From Streptomyces lanatus (GTDB lineage: Bacteria > Actinomycetota > Actinomycetes > Streptomycetales > Streptomycetaceae): a stretch of DNA of 64,000 nt. The stretch is taken from contig NZ_BNBM01000002.1 in assembly GCF_014655715.1 (NCBI RefSeq), positions 558,001-622,000 on the forward strand. Reading direction: 5' to 3'. Of the stretch, positions 51,499 through 59,871 are shown piece after piece; within the stretch, counting starts at the first letter, position 1, and the number at the start of each line of letters is the position of its first letter. The position numbers and the translations under genes are program-made. Under the pieces are notes generated by a model, which worked only from the letters and a program-made list of their open reading frames with translations, made no database searches and was not told the origin of the DNA.

Positions 51499-52737
51499 GT
51501 GGTGAGGGTGGGCGAGCGAGTTGCGGGGCGGCGGTTCCGGTGGCTGTGGGGGGCGTATGCGGTCAGTGTCTTCGGGACCTGGCTGGCGTTCGACGCGTTC
51601 GCCCTGATCGCGGTCATCGTGCTGCACGCCGGCGCGACCGAGGTGGCGCTGCTGTCGGCGTCGGGGCTCGCGGTGGGGGCGGCGCTGGCGGTGCCGCTGG
51701 GGGCGTGGGTGGAGTTCCGGCCGAAGCGGCCCGTGCTGGTCGCGGCGGACCTGGTCCGGTGCGGGACGCTGCTCAGCCTCCCCGTCGCGTTCGCGCTGGA
51801 CGTGCTCGGCCTCGGCCAACTACTTGCGGTGTCGGTGGTGGTGGCCGCGGCGGACATCACCTTCAACGCCGCGAGCGGCGCCTATCTGAAGTCCCTCCTC
51901 CCGCCGGAGGACCTGCTCGTCGCGAACGGCCGCCTGGAGGCCACGATGTGGACGGCCACGGCGATCGGACCACCGCTCGGCGGAACGGCGATCGGGGTGT
52001 TCGGCCCGATGGCGACGGTGCTGGCGAACGCGGTCAGCTTTCTTCTCTCGGCGCTGGGCATCCGGGCGATCGGGGGTGAGGAAAGCCAACAGTCCCGTGC
52101 TGACGTCCCCTCAGGACCCCGGGCGCACGAACTCCGCGCAGGCTGGCGGCACATCCTCGCCCACCCCACCCTGCGCCCGCTCTTCCTCAACACGGTCCTG
52201 GTCAACTCCCTGATCATGGCGTCGGCCCCACTGCTCGCCGTCCTGATGCTCGGCCGGCTCGGCTTCACCCCTTGGCAGTACGGCCTCGCCTTCGCGGTGC
52301 CCTGCCTGGGCGGCCTGCTGGGCTCACGGCTGTCCCGGCGGCTGACCGTCCGCCACGGCCGGCACCGGATCCTGCTCATCGCGGGCGCCCTGCGCGCCTG
52401 CTGGCCCGTCGGGCTGGCCTTCACCGGCCCGGGCACCCCCGGCCTGCTCCTGGTCATGGCCGTCGAGTTCGGCCTGATCACCTGCGCGAGCGCGTTCAAC
52501 GCGATGCTCGCCACCACCCGCCTCGAACTGACCCCGCCGGACCGGGTGACCCGCACCCTCACCGCGTGGTCGATCACCACCAAGGCGGCGACCGCGGCGA
52601 CGACCGCGCTGTGGGGCGGGCTGGCGGCCCTGACCGGCCCGCGTACGGCGATCGCCGTCGCCGGCGTCCTGCTGCTGGCGACCCCACTCCTGCTCCCCCG
52701 CCATGAGCGGACCCCCCACTCCAGCACCCGCAAGTAA
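51499..52737 (+). CDS. MFS transporter
   Basis: A 412-aa protein with about 10-12 membrane segments. The N-terminal half opens RRFRWLWGAYAVSVFGTWLA. The cytoplasmic loop EFRPKRPVLVAADLVR resembles motif A of MFS exporters of the enterobactin/macrolide-type group. It probably exports a drug-like compound. Two adjacent GTG codons (51499, 51502) compete as the start. Confidence 0.87.
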   Translation: MVRVGERVAGRRFRWLWGAYAVSVFGTWLAFDAFALIAVIVLHAGATEVALLSASGLAVGAALAVPLGAWVEFRPKRPVLVAADLVRCGTLLSLPVAFALDVLGLGQLLAVSVVVAAADITFNAASGAYLKSLLPPEDLLVANGRLEATMWTATAIGPPLGGTAIGVFGPMATVLANAVSFLLSALGIRAIGGEESQQSRADVPSGPRAHELRAGWRHILAHPTLRPLFLNTVLVNSLIMASAPLLAVLMLGRLGFTPWQYGLAFAVPCLGGLLGSRLSRRLTVRHGRHRILLIAGALRACWPVGLAFTGPGTPGLLLVMAVEFGLITCASAFNAMLATTRLELTPPDRVTRTLTAWSITTKAATAATTALWGGLAALTGPRTAIAVAGVLLLATPLLLPRHERTPHSSTRK

Positions 52738-52747
52738 CGACTGCATC

Positions 52748-52821
52748 GCTGGTGTAGACCTCTCTTGACGTGGCCCCTCCGCGGGAATACATTCTGGCTA
52801 ACCCAATAGGAAACTTTCCTA
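52748..52821 (+). promoter_or_regulatory. Promoter of the ROK gene with DasR-like box and ROK-type palindrome
   Basis: A good vegetative promoter, TTGACG (52765-52770), 17-bp spacer, TACATT (52788-52793). Directly upstream, GCTGGTGTAGACCTCT (52748-52763) matches the DasR-responsive consensus ACTGGTCTAGACCACT at 13 of 16 positions. Just downstream of the expected start point is the perfect palindrome TAGGAAACTTTCCTA (52807-52821), placed to block elongation. Inference: dual control by DasR and by the ROK protein itself. Confidence 0.6.
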
Positions 52822-52905
52822 ACAGTGACCTTGAACGGACGTCTGGATGGACTTCCGTCCTAGATCACTGAGAAGCTGGTCAGCCGAGAGGCAGGTGTCG
52901 ACCCC

Positions 52906-54117
52906 ATGGCAGGAACCGCCGGTACGCCGGGCACCCCGCGCGTCCTGCGCGCCATGAACGACCGTGCCGCCCTGGACCTCCTCCTGGAGCACGGGCAGCT
53001 GTCCCGCACCCGGATCGGCAAGCTCACCGGCCTGTCCAAGCCGACCGCCTCCCAGCTGCTGGCCCGCCTGGAGGCCGCCGGCCTCGTCCTGGCGACCGGC
53101 ACGACGGAGGGCCGCCCCGGCCCCAACGCCCAGCTGTACGAGGTCAATCCGAGCGCCGCGTACGCCGCGGGGCTCGACGTCACCCCCGAACGCATCCTCG
53201 CCGCCGTCTCCGACATCACGGGCCGCACCGTCGGCTCGTACGAACTGCCCACCCCCGGCAGGCGCCCGGCCCAGCCCGTCGTCCGGCAGGTCACCGACGC
53301 CCTCGACGGCGCGGTGAAGGCGGCAGGACTCGCCCGCGACGACGTCCACCGGCTCGTCATCGGCACCCCAGGCGCCTTCGACCCCAACACGGGCCGACTG
53401 CGCTACGCCTCCCACCTCCCCGGCTGGCACACCCCGGCGCTCCTGGAGGAACTCGCAGCGGCGCTGCCGATGCCGGTCGAGTACGAGAACGACGTCAACC
53501 TCGTGGCGGTGGCCGAGCAGCGGCTCGGCGCGGCCCGCGGCCACGAGGACTTCGTGCTGCTGTGGAACGAGGGCGGTCTCGGTGCCGCCCTGGTCCTCGG
53601 CGGCCGGCTGCACCGCGGCTGGACCGGCGGTGCGGGCGAGGTGGGTTTCCTGCCGGTTCCCGGTACGCCCCTGGTGCGGCAGGTGACCAAAGCCAACAGT
53701 GGTGGCTATCAGGAGCTGGCCGGCTCCCAGGCCATCCCCCGGCTGGCCCGTGAGATCGGCATGATGGACGTCCCGTCGACGCCGTACGCCGAGGCCGCCG
53801 CCACCCTCGTCCAACGGGCCGCCACCGAGGACACCGTCCTGCACCGGCTGCTCCTGCAGACCTACGCGACCCGGCTGGCCACCGGTCTGGCCTCCCTCGT
53901 CTCCGTCCTCGACCCCGAACTGGTGGTCCTCAGCGGCGCCTCCCTCAGCAATGGTGGAGAGGTGTTGCGTGCTCTCGTCCAGGCCGAGCTGGAGGAACTG
54001 GCCGCCTCCCGGCCCCGGCTCGTCGTCGGCGACGTCCGTGAACACCCCGTGCTGCGGGGCGCGTTGGAGAGCGCGCTCGCGACGACACGCGACGAGGTCT
54101 TCAACACCTCACGCTGA
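52906..54117 (+). CDS. ROK-family transcriptional regulator
   Basis: A 403-aa protein. An N-terminal winged helix (~residues 18-70, LSRTRIGKLTGLSKPTASQL) is followed by a ROK sugar-kinase-like domain. The usual CxCGxxGC zinc motif is not evident (the region reads VTKANSGGYQELAGS), so it may lack zinc. GAGAGGCAGG precedes the ATG. It heads a catabolic cluster and probably senses the imported sugar. The palindrome at 52807 suggests autoregulation. Confidence 0.88.
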   Translation: MAGTAGTPGTPRVLRAMNDRAALDLLLEHGQLSRTRIGKLTGLSKPTASQLLARLEAAGLVLATGTTEGRPGPNAQLYEVNPSAAYAAGLDVTPERILAAVSDITGRTVGSYELPTPGRRPAQPVVRQVTDALDGAVKAAGLARDDVHRLVIGTPGAFDPNTGRLRYASHLPGWHTPALLEELAAALPMPVEYENDVNLVAVAEQRLGAARGHEDFVLLWNEGGLGAALVLGGRLHRGWTGGAGEVGFLPVPGTPLVRQVTKANSGGYQELAGSQAIPRLAREIGMMDVPSTPYAEAAATLVQRAATEDTVLHRLLLQTYATRLATGLASLVSVLDPELVVLSGASLSNGGEVLRALVQAELEELAASRPRLVVGDVREHPVLRGALESALATTRDEVFNTSR

Positions 54118-54196
54118 CCGCCCGCCCCGCTCGACCCACACCTGAACCCCCCGCCTTCCCTTCACCCACCCCGTCCCGCCCCTGGGAGACCTCGCC

Positions 54197-55558
54197 ATGC
54201 CCGGAAAGTCCCGGAAAGCCATACCCTCAGCGTCCCGCAAGACCGCCGCCGCGCTCGCCGCCTCCGCCTCCCTGGCCCTGCTGGCCACGGCCTGTACGGG
54301 CCAGCCGGAGTCCGGTGCGAACGACGACCCCAACGCCAAGACGACGATCACCTTCTGGCACGGCTGGAGCGCGCCCGCGGAGGTCAAGGCGATCCAGGCG
54401 AACGTCGACGCGTTCGAAAAGGCCCACCCGAACATCACGGTGAAGGTCGTCGGCAACATCAACGACGACAAGCTCAACCAGGCGCTGCGCGCGGGCGGTT
54501 CGAACGGTCCTGACGTCGTGTCGTCGTTCACGACCTCCAACATCGGCAAGTTCTGCTCCTCCGGCGCCTTCCTCGACCTCAAGCCCTTCATCGAGAAGTC
54601 GAAGCTGGACCTCGACAAGCTCATCCCGAAGCCGATGCTGGACTACACCCAGTTCGAGGGCACCCGCTGCGCACTGCCCCTGCTGGGCGACGCCTACGGC
54701 CTCTACTACAACAAGGACGCCTTCGAAAAGGCCGGCATCAAGTCCCCGCCGAAGACCTGGTCGGAGTTCGCGGCGGACGCCAAGAAGCTGACTGTCAGCA
54801 AGGGTGACAGTTACCAGCAGCTCGGCTTCATGCCGACGTACCACGGCTACGAGACGGTCGTGGACCACTACATGTCGCAGTGGGACCACGCCTACTTCGA
54901 CAAGGACGGCAAGTCGAACATCGCCAAGGACCCGGCCTTCGCGGAGATGTTCACGTACCAGAAGAAGCTGATCGACGACCTCGGCGGCTTCGCGAAGCTG
55001 GAGAAGTACCGCAACACCTTCGGTGACGAGTGGGGCGCCAAGCACCCCTTCCAGACCGGCCAGGTGGCCATGCAGCTCGACGGCGAGTGGCGGCTCGGGA
55101 TGGCGAACGACGCCGGCGTCGACTTCGAGATCGGCACCGCTCCGATGCCCGTCGCCGACGACGAGGCCGACGAGTACGGCAAGGGCTTCCTCTCGGGCAC
55201 GATCATCGGCATCGCACCGCAGAGCGAGAAGCAGAACGCGGCCTGGGAACTGGTGAAGTACCTGACGACCGACACCCAGGCCGTCGTCTCCTTCGCCAAC
55301 GCCATCCACAATGTGCCGTCCACGTTCGCCGCCCTGAAGTCGCCCGATCTGAAGGTGGACCCCGGCTTCAAGACGTTCCTGGACATCGCCCAGAACCCGA
55401 AGTCGAACACCCCGCCAGCCTCCGTCAACGGCTCCACGTACCAGACGACGTTGCAGGACTTCGGCTACCAGTACGAGTCGGGCAAGGTGAAGGACCTCAA
55501 GGCCGGTCTGGAGAAGACCGCGAAGCAGATCGACACCGACATCGAGCAGGCGAAGTAG
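54197..55558 (+). CDS. Sugar-binding lipoprotein, CUT1-type ABC importer
   Basis: A 453-aa binding protein with lipobox LATAC (lipidated Cys33) and a family-1 solute-binding fold (TITFWHGWSAPAEVKAIQAN at the mature N-terminus). It is followed after 6 bp by two permeases and later by a GH4 glycosidase and a sugar kinase, but no ATPase gene. An oligosaccharide ligand, possibly an amino-sugar disaccharide, is inferred from the glycosidase, kinase and DasR-like box. Confidence 0.92.
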   Translation: MPGKSRKAIPSASRKTAAALAASASLALLATACTGQPESGANDDPNAKTTITFWHGWSAPAEVKAIQANVDAFEKAHPNITVKVVGNINDDKLNQALRAGGSNGPDVVSSFTTSNIGKFCSSGAFLDLKPFIEKSKLDLDKLIPKPMLDYTQFEGTRCALPLLGDAYGLYYNKDAFEKAGIKSPPKTWSEFAADAKKLTVSKGDSYQQLGFMPTYHGYETVVDHYMSQWDHAYFDKDGKSNIAKDPAFAEMFTYQKKLIDDLGGFAKLEKYRNTFGDEWGAKHPFQTGQVAMQLDGEWRLGMANDAGVDFEIGTAPMPVADDEADEYGKGFLSGTIIGIAPQSEKQNAAWELVKYLTTDTQAVVSFANAIHNVPSTFAALKSPDLKVDPGFKTFLDIAQNPKSNTPPASVNGSTYQTTLQDFGYQYESGKVKDLKAGLEKTAKQIDTDIEQAK

Positions 55559-55564
55559 CTCCCG

Positions 55565-56506
55565 ATGTCGACGCACACTCTCCGCGCGAAGCGCCGCAGG
55601 TCGGCGCTTCGAACGGTGGCCTTCCTGTCACCGTGGCTCATCGGGTTCGGCGTCTTCTTCGCCTATCCGCTGGTGTCCACCGTGTACTTCTCCTTCATGA
55701 AGTACGACGGCTTCGGCACACCGGCCTTCCGCGGCCTGGGCAACTGGGCCTACGTCTTCAACGACTACCCGTTGTTCTGGCCGGCGCTGCGCAACACGCT
55801 CTGGCTGGTGCTGGTGATGGTGACCTGCCGGGTGGTGTTCGGCCTCGGCATCGGCCTGCTCATCACGAAGATCAAGACGGGTACGGGCGTCTTCCGGACT
55901 CTCTTCTACCTGCCCTACCTCGCCCCGCCGGTGGCCGCGACGCTGGCCTTCGTCTTCCTGCTCAACCCCGGTACCGGGCCGGTCAACTCGGTCCTGGACA
56001 GCGTGGGTCTGCCGACGCCCGGCTGGTTCACGGACCCCGCCTGGTCCAAGCCGGCCCTCACCGCGCTCGCGCTGTGGGGCGTGGGCGACCTCATGGTCAT
56101 CTTCATGGCCGCGCTGCTCGACGTACCGAAGGAGCAGTACGAGGCGGCGGAGCTGGACGGTACGTCGGCCTGGCAGCGGTTCCGCTATGTCACCCTGCCG
56201 AACATCTCGCCGATCGTGATGTTCGCCGTGGTCACGGGCGTGATCCAGACGATGCAGTACTACACACAGCCCCTGGTGGCCGGGAAGGTCGCCTCCGGCA
56301 TCATCGGCGGCTCCGGGCAGCAGTTCGAGCCGGGTTACCCGGACAAGTCGACGCTGACCCTCCCCCAACTCGTCTACAACCTCGGCTTCCAGCGCTTCGA
56401 CTACGGCTCGGCCTGTGTGGTCGCACTCGTGCTGTTCGCCCTCGCCATGGCGTTCACCGCGCTGCTGATGCGGCGCCGGGGCGGACTGATCCAGGCAGGT
56501 GAATGA
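55565..56506 (+). CDS. Sugar ABC transporter permease 1
   Basis: A 313-aa protein with about six membrane segments and an EAA loop (EAAELDGTSAWQRFRYVTLP, near residues 195-214). It starts 6 bp after the binding-protein stop without a strong ribosome binding site, so it relies on coupling. It overlaps the second permease by 4 nt. Confidence 0.92.
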   Translation: MSTHTLRAKRRRSALRTVAFLSPWLIGFGVFFAYPLVSTVYFSFMKYDGFGTPAFRGLGNWAYVFNDYPLFWPALRNTLWLVLVMVTCRVVFGLGIGLLITKIKTGTGVFRTLFYLPYLAPPVAATLAFVFLLNPGTGPVNSVLDSVGLPTPGWFTDPAWSKPALTALALWGVGDLMVIFMAALLDVPKEQYEAAELDGTSAWQRFRYVTLPNISPIVMFAVVTGVIQTMQYYTQPLVAGKVASGIIGGSGQQFEPGYPDKSTLTLPQLVYNLGFQRFDYGSACVVALVLFALAMAFTALLMRRRGGLIQAGE

Positions 56507-57399
56507 CCATGACCCAAGTGCTCGACAAACCGGTGCAGTTGGGAAACCCAACAGTCGCCGAGCGCACCGCCCGCCGCAGGGCGCTCCTGGAGTGGATAGC
56601 GGTCCACTCCCTCGGCGTCGCCGCCGCGCTGTTCTTCACCCTGCCCTTCGTGTTCGTCGTCCTGACCTCGCTGATGAGCGACCAGCAGGCACTCACCCGC
56701 GATCTGATTCCGGACACCTGGGAATGGGGCAACTACACCAAGGTCTTCGACACCCCAGGCTTCCTGACCTGGTGGAAGAACACCCTGATCTACGCCGGCC
56801 TCGGCACCGTCCTCACCGTCGTGTCGTCGATCCCGGTGGCGTACGCGCTCGCCAAGTTCCGCTTCCGCGGCCGGAATCTGTCCCTGATGCTGGTGATCTC
56901 GATGATGATGCTGCCGCCCCAGGTGGTCATCATCCCGATGTACCTGTTCTGGGCGAAGCAGCTGGACCTCTCGGGCACCCTGTGGCCGCTGATCATCCCG
57001 ATGGCGTTCGGGGACGCGTTCTCGATCTTCCTGCTCCGCCAGTTCCTGATGACGATCCCGAACGAGTACCTGGACGCGGCGAGGGTGGACGGCTGCGGCG
57101 AACTGCGCACGCTCCTTCGGGTCGTCCTCCCCATGGCGAAGCCGGGCATAGCCGCGGTGGCCCTCTTCCAGTTCTTCTACGCGTGGAACGACTACTTCGG
57201 GCCCCAGATCTACGCGTCCGAGAACCCAGGCGCCTGGACGCTGTCCTACGGCCTGGAGTCGTTCAAGGGCGCCCATCACACCGACTGGAACCTGACCATG
57301 GCCGCGACCGTGCTGGTCATGGCCCCCGTGATCCTCGTGTTCTTCTTCGCCCAGAAGGCGTTCGTCGAAGGCGTCACGCTCACCGGAGTAAAGGGTTGA
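56503..57399 (+). CDS. Sugar ABC transporter permease 2
   Basis: A 298-aa partner with about six membrane segments and an EAA-type loop (DAARVDGCGELRTLLRVVLP) near residues 190-209. The start ATG overlaps the upstream stop; a second ATG two codons later is possible. With no ATPase in the cluster, this importer presumably uses the multitasking MsiK ATPase known in Streptomyces. Confidence 0.92.
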   Translation: MTMTQVLDKPVQLGNPTVAERTARRRALLEWIAVHSLGVAAALFFTLPFVFVVLTSLMSDQQALTRDLIPDTWEWGNYTKVFDTPGFLTWWKNTLIYAGLGTVLTVVSSIPVAYALAKFRFRGRNLSLMLVISMMMLPPQVVIIPMYLFWAKQLDLSGTLWPLIIPMAFGDAFSIFLLRQFLMTIPNEYLDAARVDGCGELRTLLRVVLPMAKPGIAAVALFQFFYAWNDYFGPQIYASENPGAWTLSYGLESFKGAHHTDWNLTMAATVLVMAPVILVFFFAQKAFVEGVTLTGVKG

Positions 57400-57406
57400 T
57401 GCACGC

Positions 57407-58672
57407 ATGAAACTCACCGTGGTCGGCGGAGGCTCGACCTACACACCCGAACTCGTCGACGGCTTCGCCCGCCTCCGGGACACCCTCCCCATAGAGGAAC
57501 TGGTCCTGATGGACCCGGCTGAGGACCGCCTGGAGCTGGTCGGCGGACTGGCCCGCCGTATCTTCGCCCGGCAGGCCCACAACGGCACCATCACCACCAC
57601 CACGGACCTGGACCGGGCCGTGGACGGCGCCGACGCGGTCCTCCTCCAGCTCCGTGTGGGCGGCCAGGCGGCCCGTGAGCAGGACGAGACCTGGCCCCTG
57701 GAGTGCGGCTGCGTGGGCCAGGAGACGACGGGCGCGGGCGGCCTGGCGAAGGCCCTGCGCACGGTCCCGATCGTCCTCGACATCGCCGAACGCGTCCGCC
57801 GCGCCAACCCCACCGCCTGGATCATCGACTTCACCAACCCGGTCGGCATCGTGACCCGGGCCCTGCTCCAGGAGGGCCACAAGGCGGTCGGCCTGTGCAA
57901 TGTGGCGATCGGCTTCCAGCGGAAGTTCGCCGCCCTGCTGGGCGTCTCCCCCTCCGACGTCCACCTCGACCATGTGGGCCTCAACCACCTCACCTGGGAG
58001 ACCGGGGTGCGCCTGGGCGGCCCCGAGGGCGAGAACGTCCTGCCGAAGCTCCTGGCCGACCACGGCGACCGGATCGCCGCGGACCTGCACCTCCCACGCG
58101 CACTCCTGGACCGCCTGGGCGTCGTCCCGTCCTACTACCTGCGCTACTACTACGCACACGACGAGGTGGTGCGCGAACTACGGACCAAACCGTCCCGCGC
58201 CGCGGAAGTGGCCGAAATGGAAAGAAAGTTGCTCACCCTATACGCGGACCCGTCCCTGGACGCGAAGCCGGAACTCCTCGCCAAGCGGGGCGGCGCCTAC
58301 TACTCGGAGGCGGCCGTGGATCTGGCGGCGGCGCTGCTGAACGGGGCGGGCAGCCCGTACCAGGTGGCGAACACGTACAACAAGGGCACGCTTCCGTTCC
58401 TCCCCGACGACGCGGTGATCGAGGTGCAGGCCGCGGTGGGCAGGAAGGGCCCCGTCCCGCTGCCGGTGCCGAGCCCGGACCCCCTGTACGCGGGTCTGAT
58501 GGCCCAGGTGACGGCGTACGAGGACCTGGCCCTGGAGGCGGCGCTGCGCGGCGGCCGTGACCGCGTCTTCAAGGCGCTGCTCTCGCACCCCCTCATCGGC
58601 CAGTACGAATACGCGGAGAAGCTGACCGACCGACTGATCGCACACAACCGGGAGCACCTCGCGTGGGCATGA
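57407..58672 (+). CDS. GH4-family glycosidase (6-phospho-beta-glucosidase-like)
   Basis: A 421-aa NAD- and metal-dependent glycosidase. The Rossmann loop VGGGSTYTPE is at residues 6-15. LCNVAIGF supplies the metal-binding cysteine and GLNHLTW the metal-binding histidine of GH4. GH4 enzymes cleave by a redox elimination mechanism, often on phosphorylated disaccharides. Streptomyces lacks a PTS for most disaccharides, so the substrate here may be unphosphorylated or phosphorylated by the adjacent kinase. It overlaps that kinase. Confidence 0.9.
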   Translation: MKLTVVGGGSTYTPELVDGFARLRDTLPIEELVLMDPAEDRLELVGGLARRIFARQAHNGTITTTTDLDRAVDGADAVLLQLRVGGQAAREQDETWPLECGCVGQETTGAGGLAKALRTVPIVLDIAERVRRANPTAWIIDFTNPVGIVTRALLQEGHKAVGLCNVAIGFQRKFAALLGVSPSDVHLDHVGLNHLTWETGVRLGGPEGENVLPKLLADHGDRIAADLHLPRALLDRLGVVPSYYLRYYYAHDEVVRELRTKPSRAAEVAEMERKLLTLYADPSLDAKPELLAKRGGAYYSEAAVDLAAALLNGAGSPYQVANTYNKGTLPFLPDDAVIEVQAAVGRKGPVPLPVPSPDPLYAGLMAQVTAYEDLALEAALRGGRDRVFKALLSHPLIGQYEYAEKLTDRLIAHNREHLAWA

Positions 58673-59634
58673 CCGCACGTGTCCTCGCCATCGACGCGGG
58701 CAACAGCAAGACCGACGTGGCGGTGGTGGCCGGCGACGGAACCGTCCTGGCCACCGCCCGCGGCGGGGGGTTCAGGCCACCCGCGGTGGGTGTGGAGACG
58801 GCGATGGACACACTCGCCGAGGCCGTTGAGGAAACCTTCGCGGCGGCGGACGTGACATCCGTCGACCATGTCTCCGCGTGCCTGGCCAACGCCGACCTCC
58901 CGGTCGAGGAGGAGACCCTGGCGGCCACGCTGCACGCACGCGCGTGGGGCACGGCGGTCGAGGTCCGCAACGACACCTTCGCGATCCTGCGGGCGGGCGT
59001 GACCGAACCCCGGGGCGTGGCCGTCGTCTGCGGCGCCGGCATCAACTGCGTGGGCATGCGCCCCGACGGCCGCACCGCCCGCTTCCCCGCGCTGGGCCGT
59101 ATCTCCGGTGACTGGGGCGGTGGCTGGGGTCTGGCCGAGGAGGCGCTGTGGCACGCCGCACGCGCGGAGGACGGCCGCGGCCCGGCGACGTCCCTCGCGC
59201 ACGCCCTCCCCGCCCACTTCGGCCTTCCCACCATGTACGCCCTGATCGAGGCCCTGCATCTGGGGCATGTCGAGGAGCTCCGCCGCCATGAGCTGACGCC
59301 GGTCCTGTTCGGCACGGCGGCGGACGGTGATCCGGTCGCCCGCGCGATCGTGGACCGGCTGGCCGACGAGGTGGTGACGATGGCGACGGTCGCGCTGAGC
59401 CGCCTCGATCTGCTGGAGGAGGAGACGCCGGTGCTGCTCGGCGGTGGTGTGCTGGCGGCCCGCCACCCCCGACTGATCGACGGCATCCGTGACTTGCTCG
59501 CGTCCCGGGCGCCCAAGGCGGTCCCGGAGGTGGTCACGGCGAGCCCGGTGCTGGGAGCGGCGCTGCTGGGCCTGGACGCGGTCGCCGCGCCGCCGGACGT
59601 GCACACCCGCCTCCGCCGCCACTTCGGGGGCTGA
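58669..59634 (+). CDS. BadF/BadG/BcrA-type sugar kinase (N-acetylglucosamine kinase-like)
   Basis: A 321-aa ATPase of the BadF/hexokinase fold. The phosphate-1 motif is AIDAGNSKTDVAV, followed by VRNDTF, VCGAGINCVG, GRISGDWGGGWGL and the C-terminal LLGGGVLAA. GlcNAc and related hexosamine kinases belong here. The ATG at 58669 overlaps the GH4 stop (ATGA); a GTG two codons earlier is equally possible. It completes an uptake, hydrolysis and phosphorylation pathway. Confidence 0.87.
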   Translation: MTARVLAIDAGNSKTDVAVVAGDGTVLATARGGGFRPPAVGVETAMDTLAEAVEETFAAADVTSVDHVSACLANADLPVEEETLAATLHARAWGTAVEVRNDTFAILRAGVTEPRGVAVVCGAGINCVGMRPDGRTARFPALGRISGDWGGGWGLAEEALWHAARAEDGRGPATSLAHALPAHFGLPTMYALIEALHLGHVEELRRHELTPVLFGTAADGDPVARAIVDRLADEVVTMATVALSRLDLLEEETPVLLGGGVLAARHPRLIDGIRDLLASRAPKAVPEVVTASPVLGAALLGLDAVAAPPDVHTRLRRHFGG

Positions 59635-59643
59635 TTCCGCCAA

Positions 59644-59670
59644 GGGCGAGGCTCCGCGGGAGCCTCGCCC
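59644..59670 (+). terminator. Terminator of the ROK/GH4 locus
   Basis: Arms GGGCGAGGCTC at 59644-59654 and its complement at 59660-59670 form a tight hairpin 10 bp after the kinase stop. No T-run. Confidence 0.65.
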
Positions 59671-59871
59671 ACCCCGAACTCGCCCCGAACCCGCCTCGAA
59701 CTCGGCCTCGAACCTGGAACCGAACCGATTCCCCCGGCGTATTCATGGGCAGGGGGTGGTGCAGGGCGTGTTCCGGCGCTGCGATCCGATCAAGATCGAG
59801 TGAAGGCCGGTGCGGATGTCAGTCCCGGCAGCGATACTTGCCGCGACGGATGGCCATGGGGGAGGTCAGCA

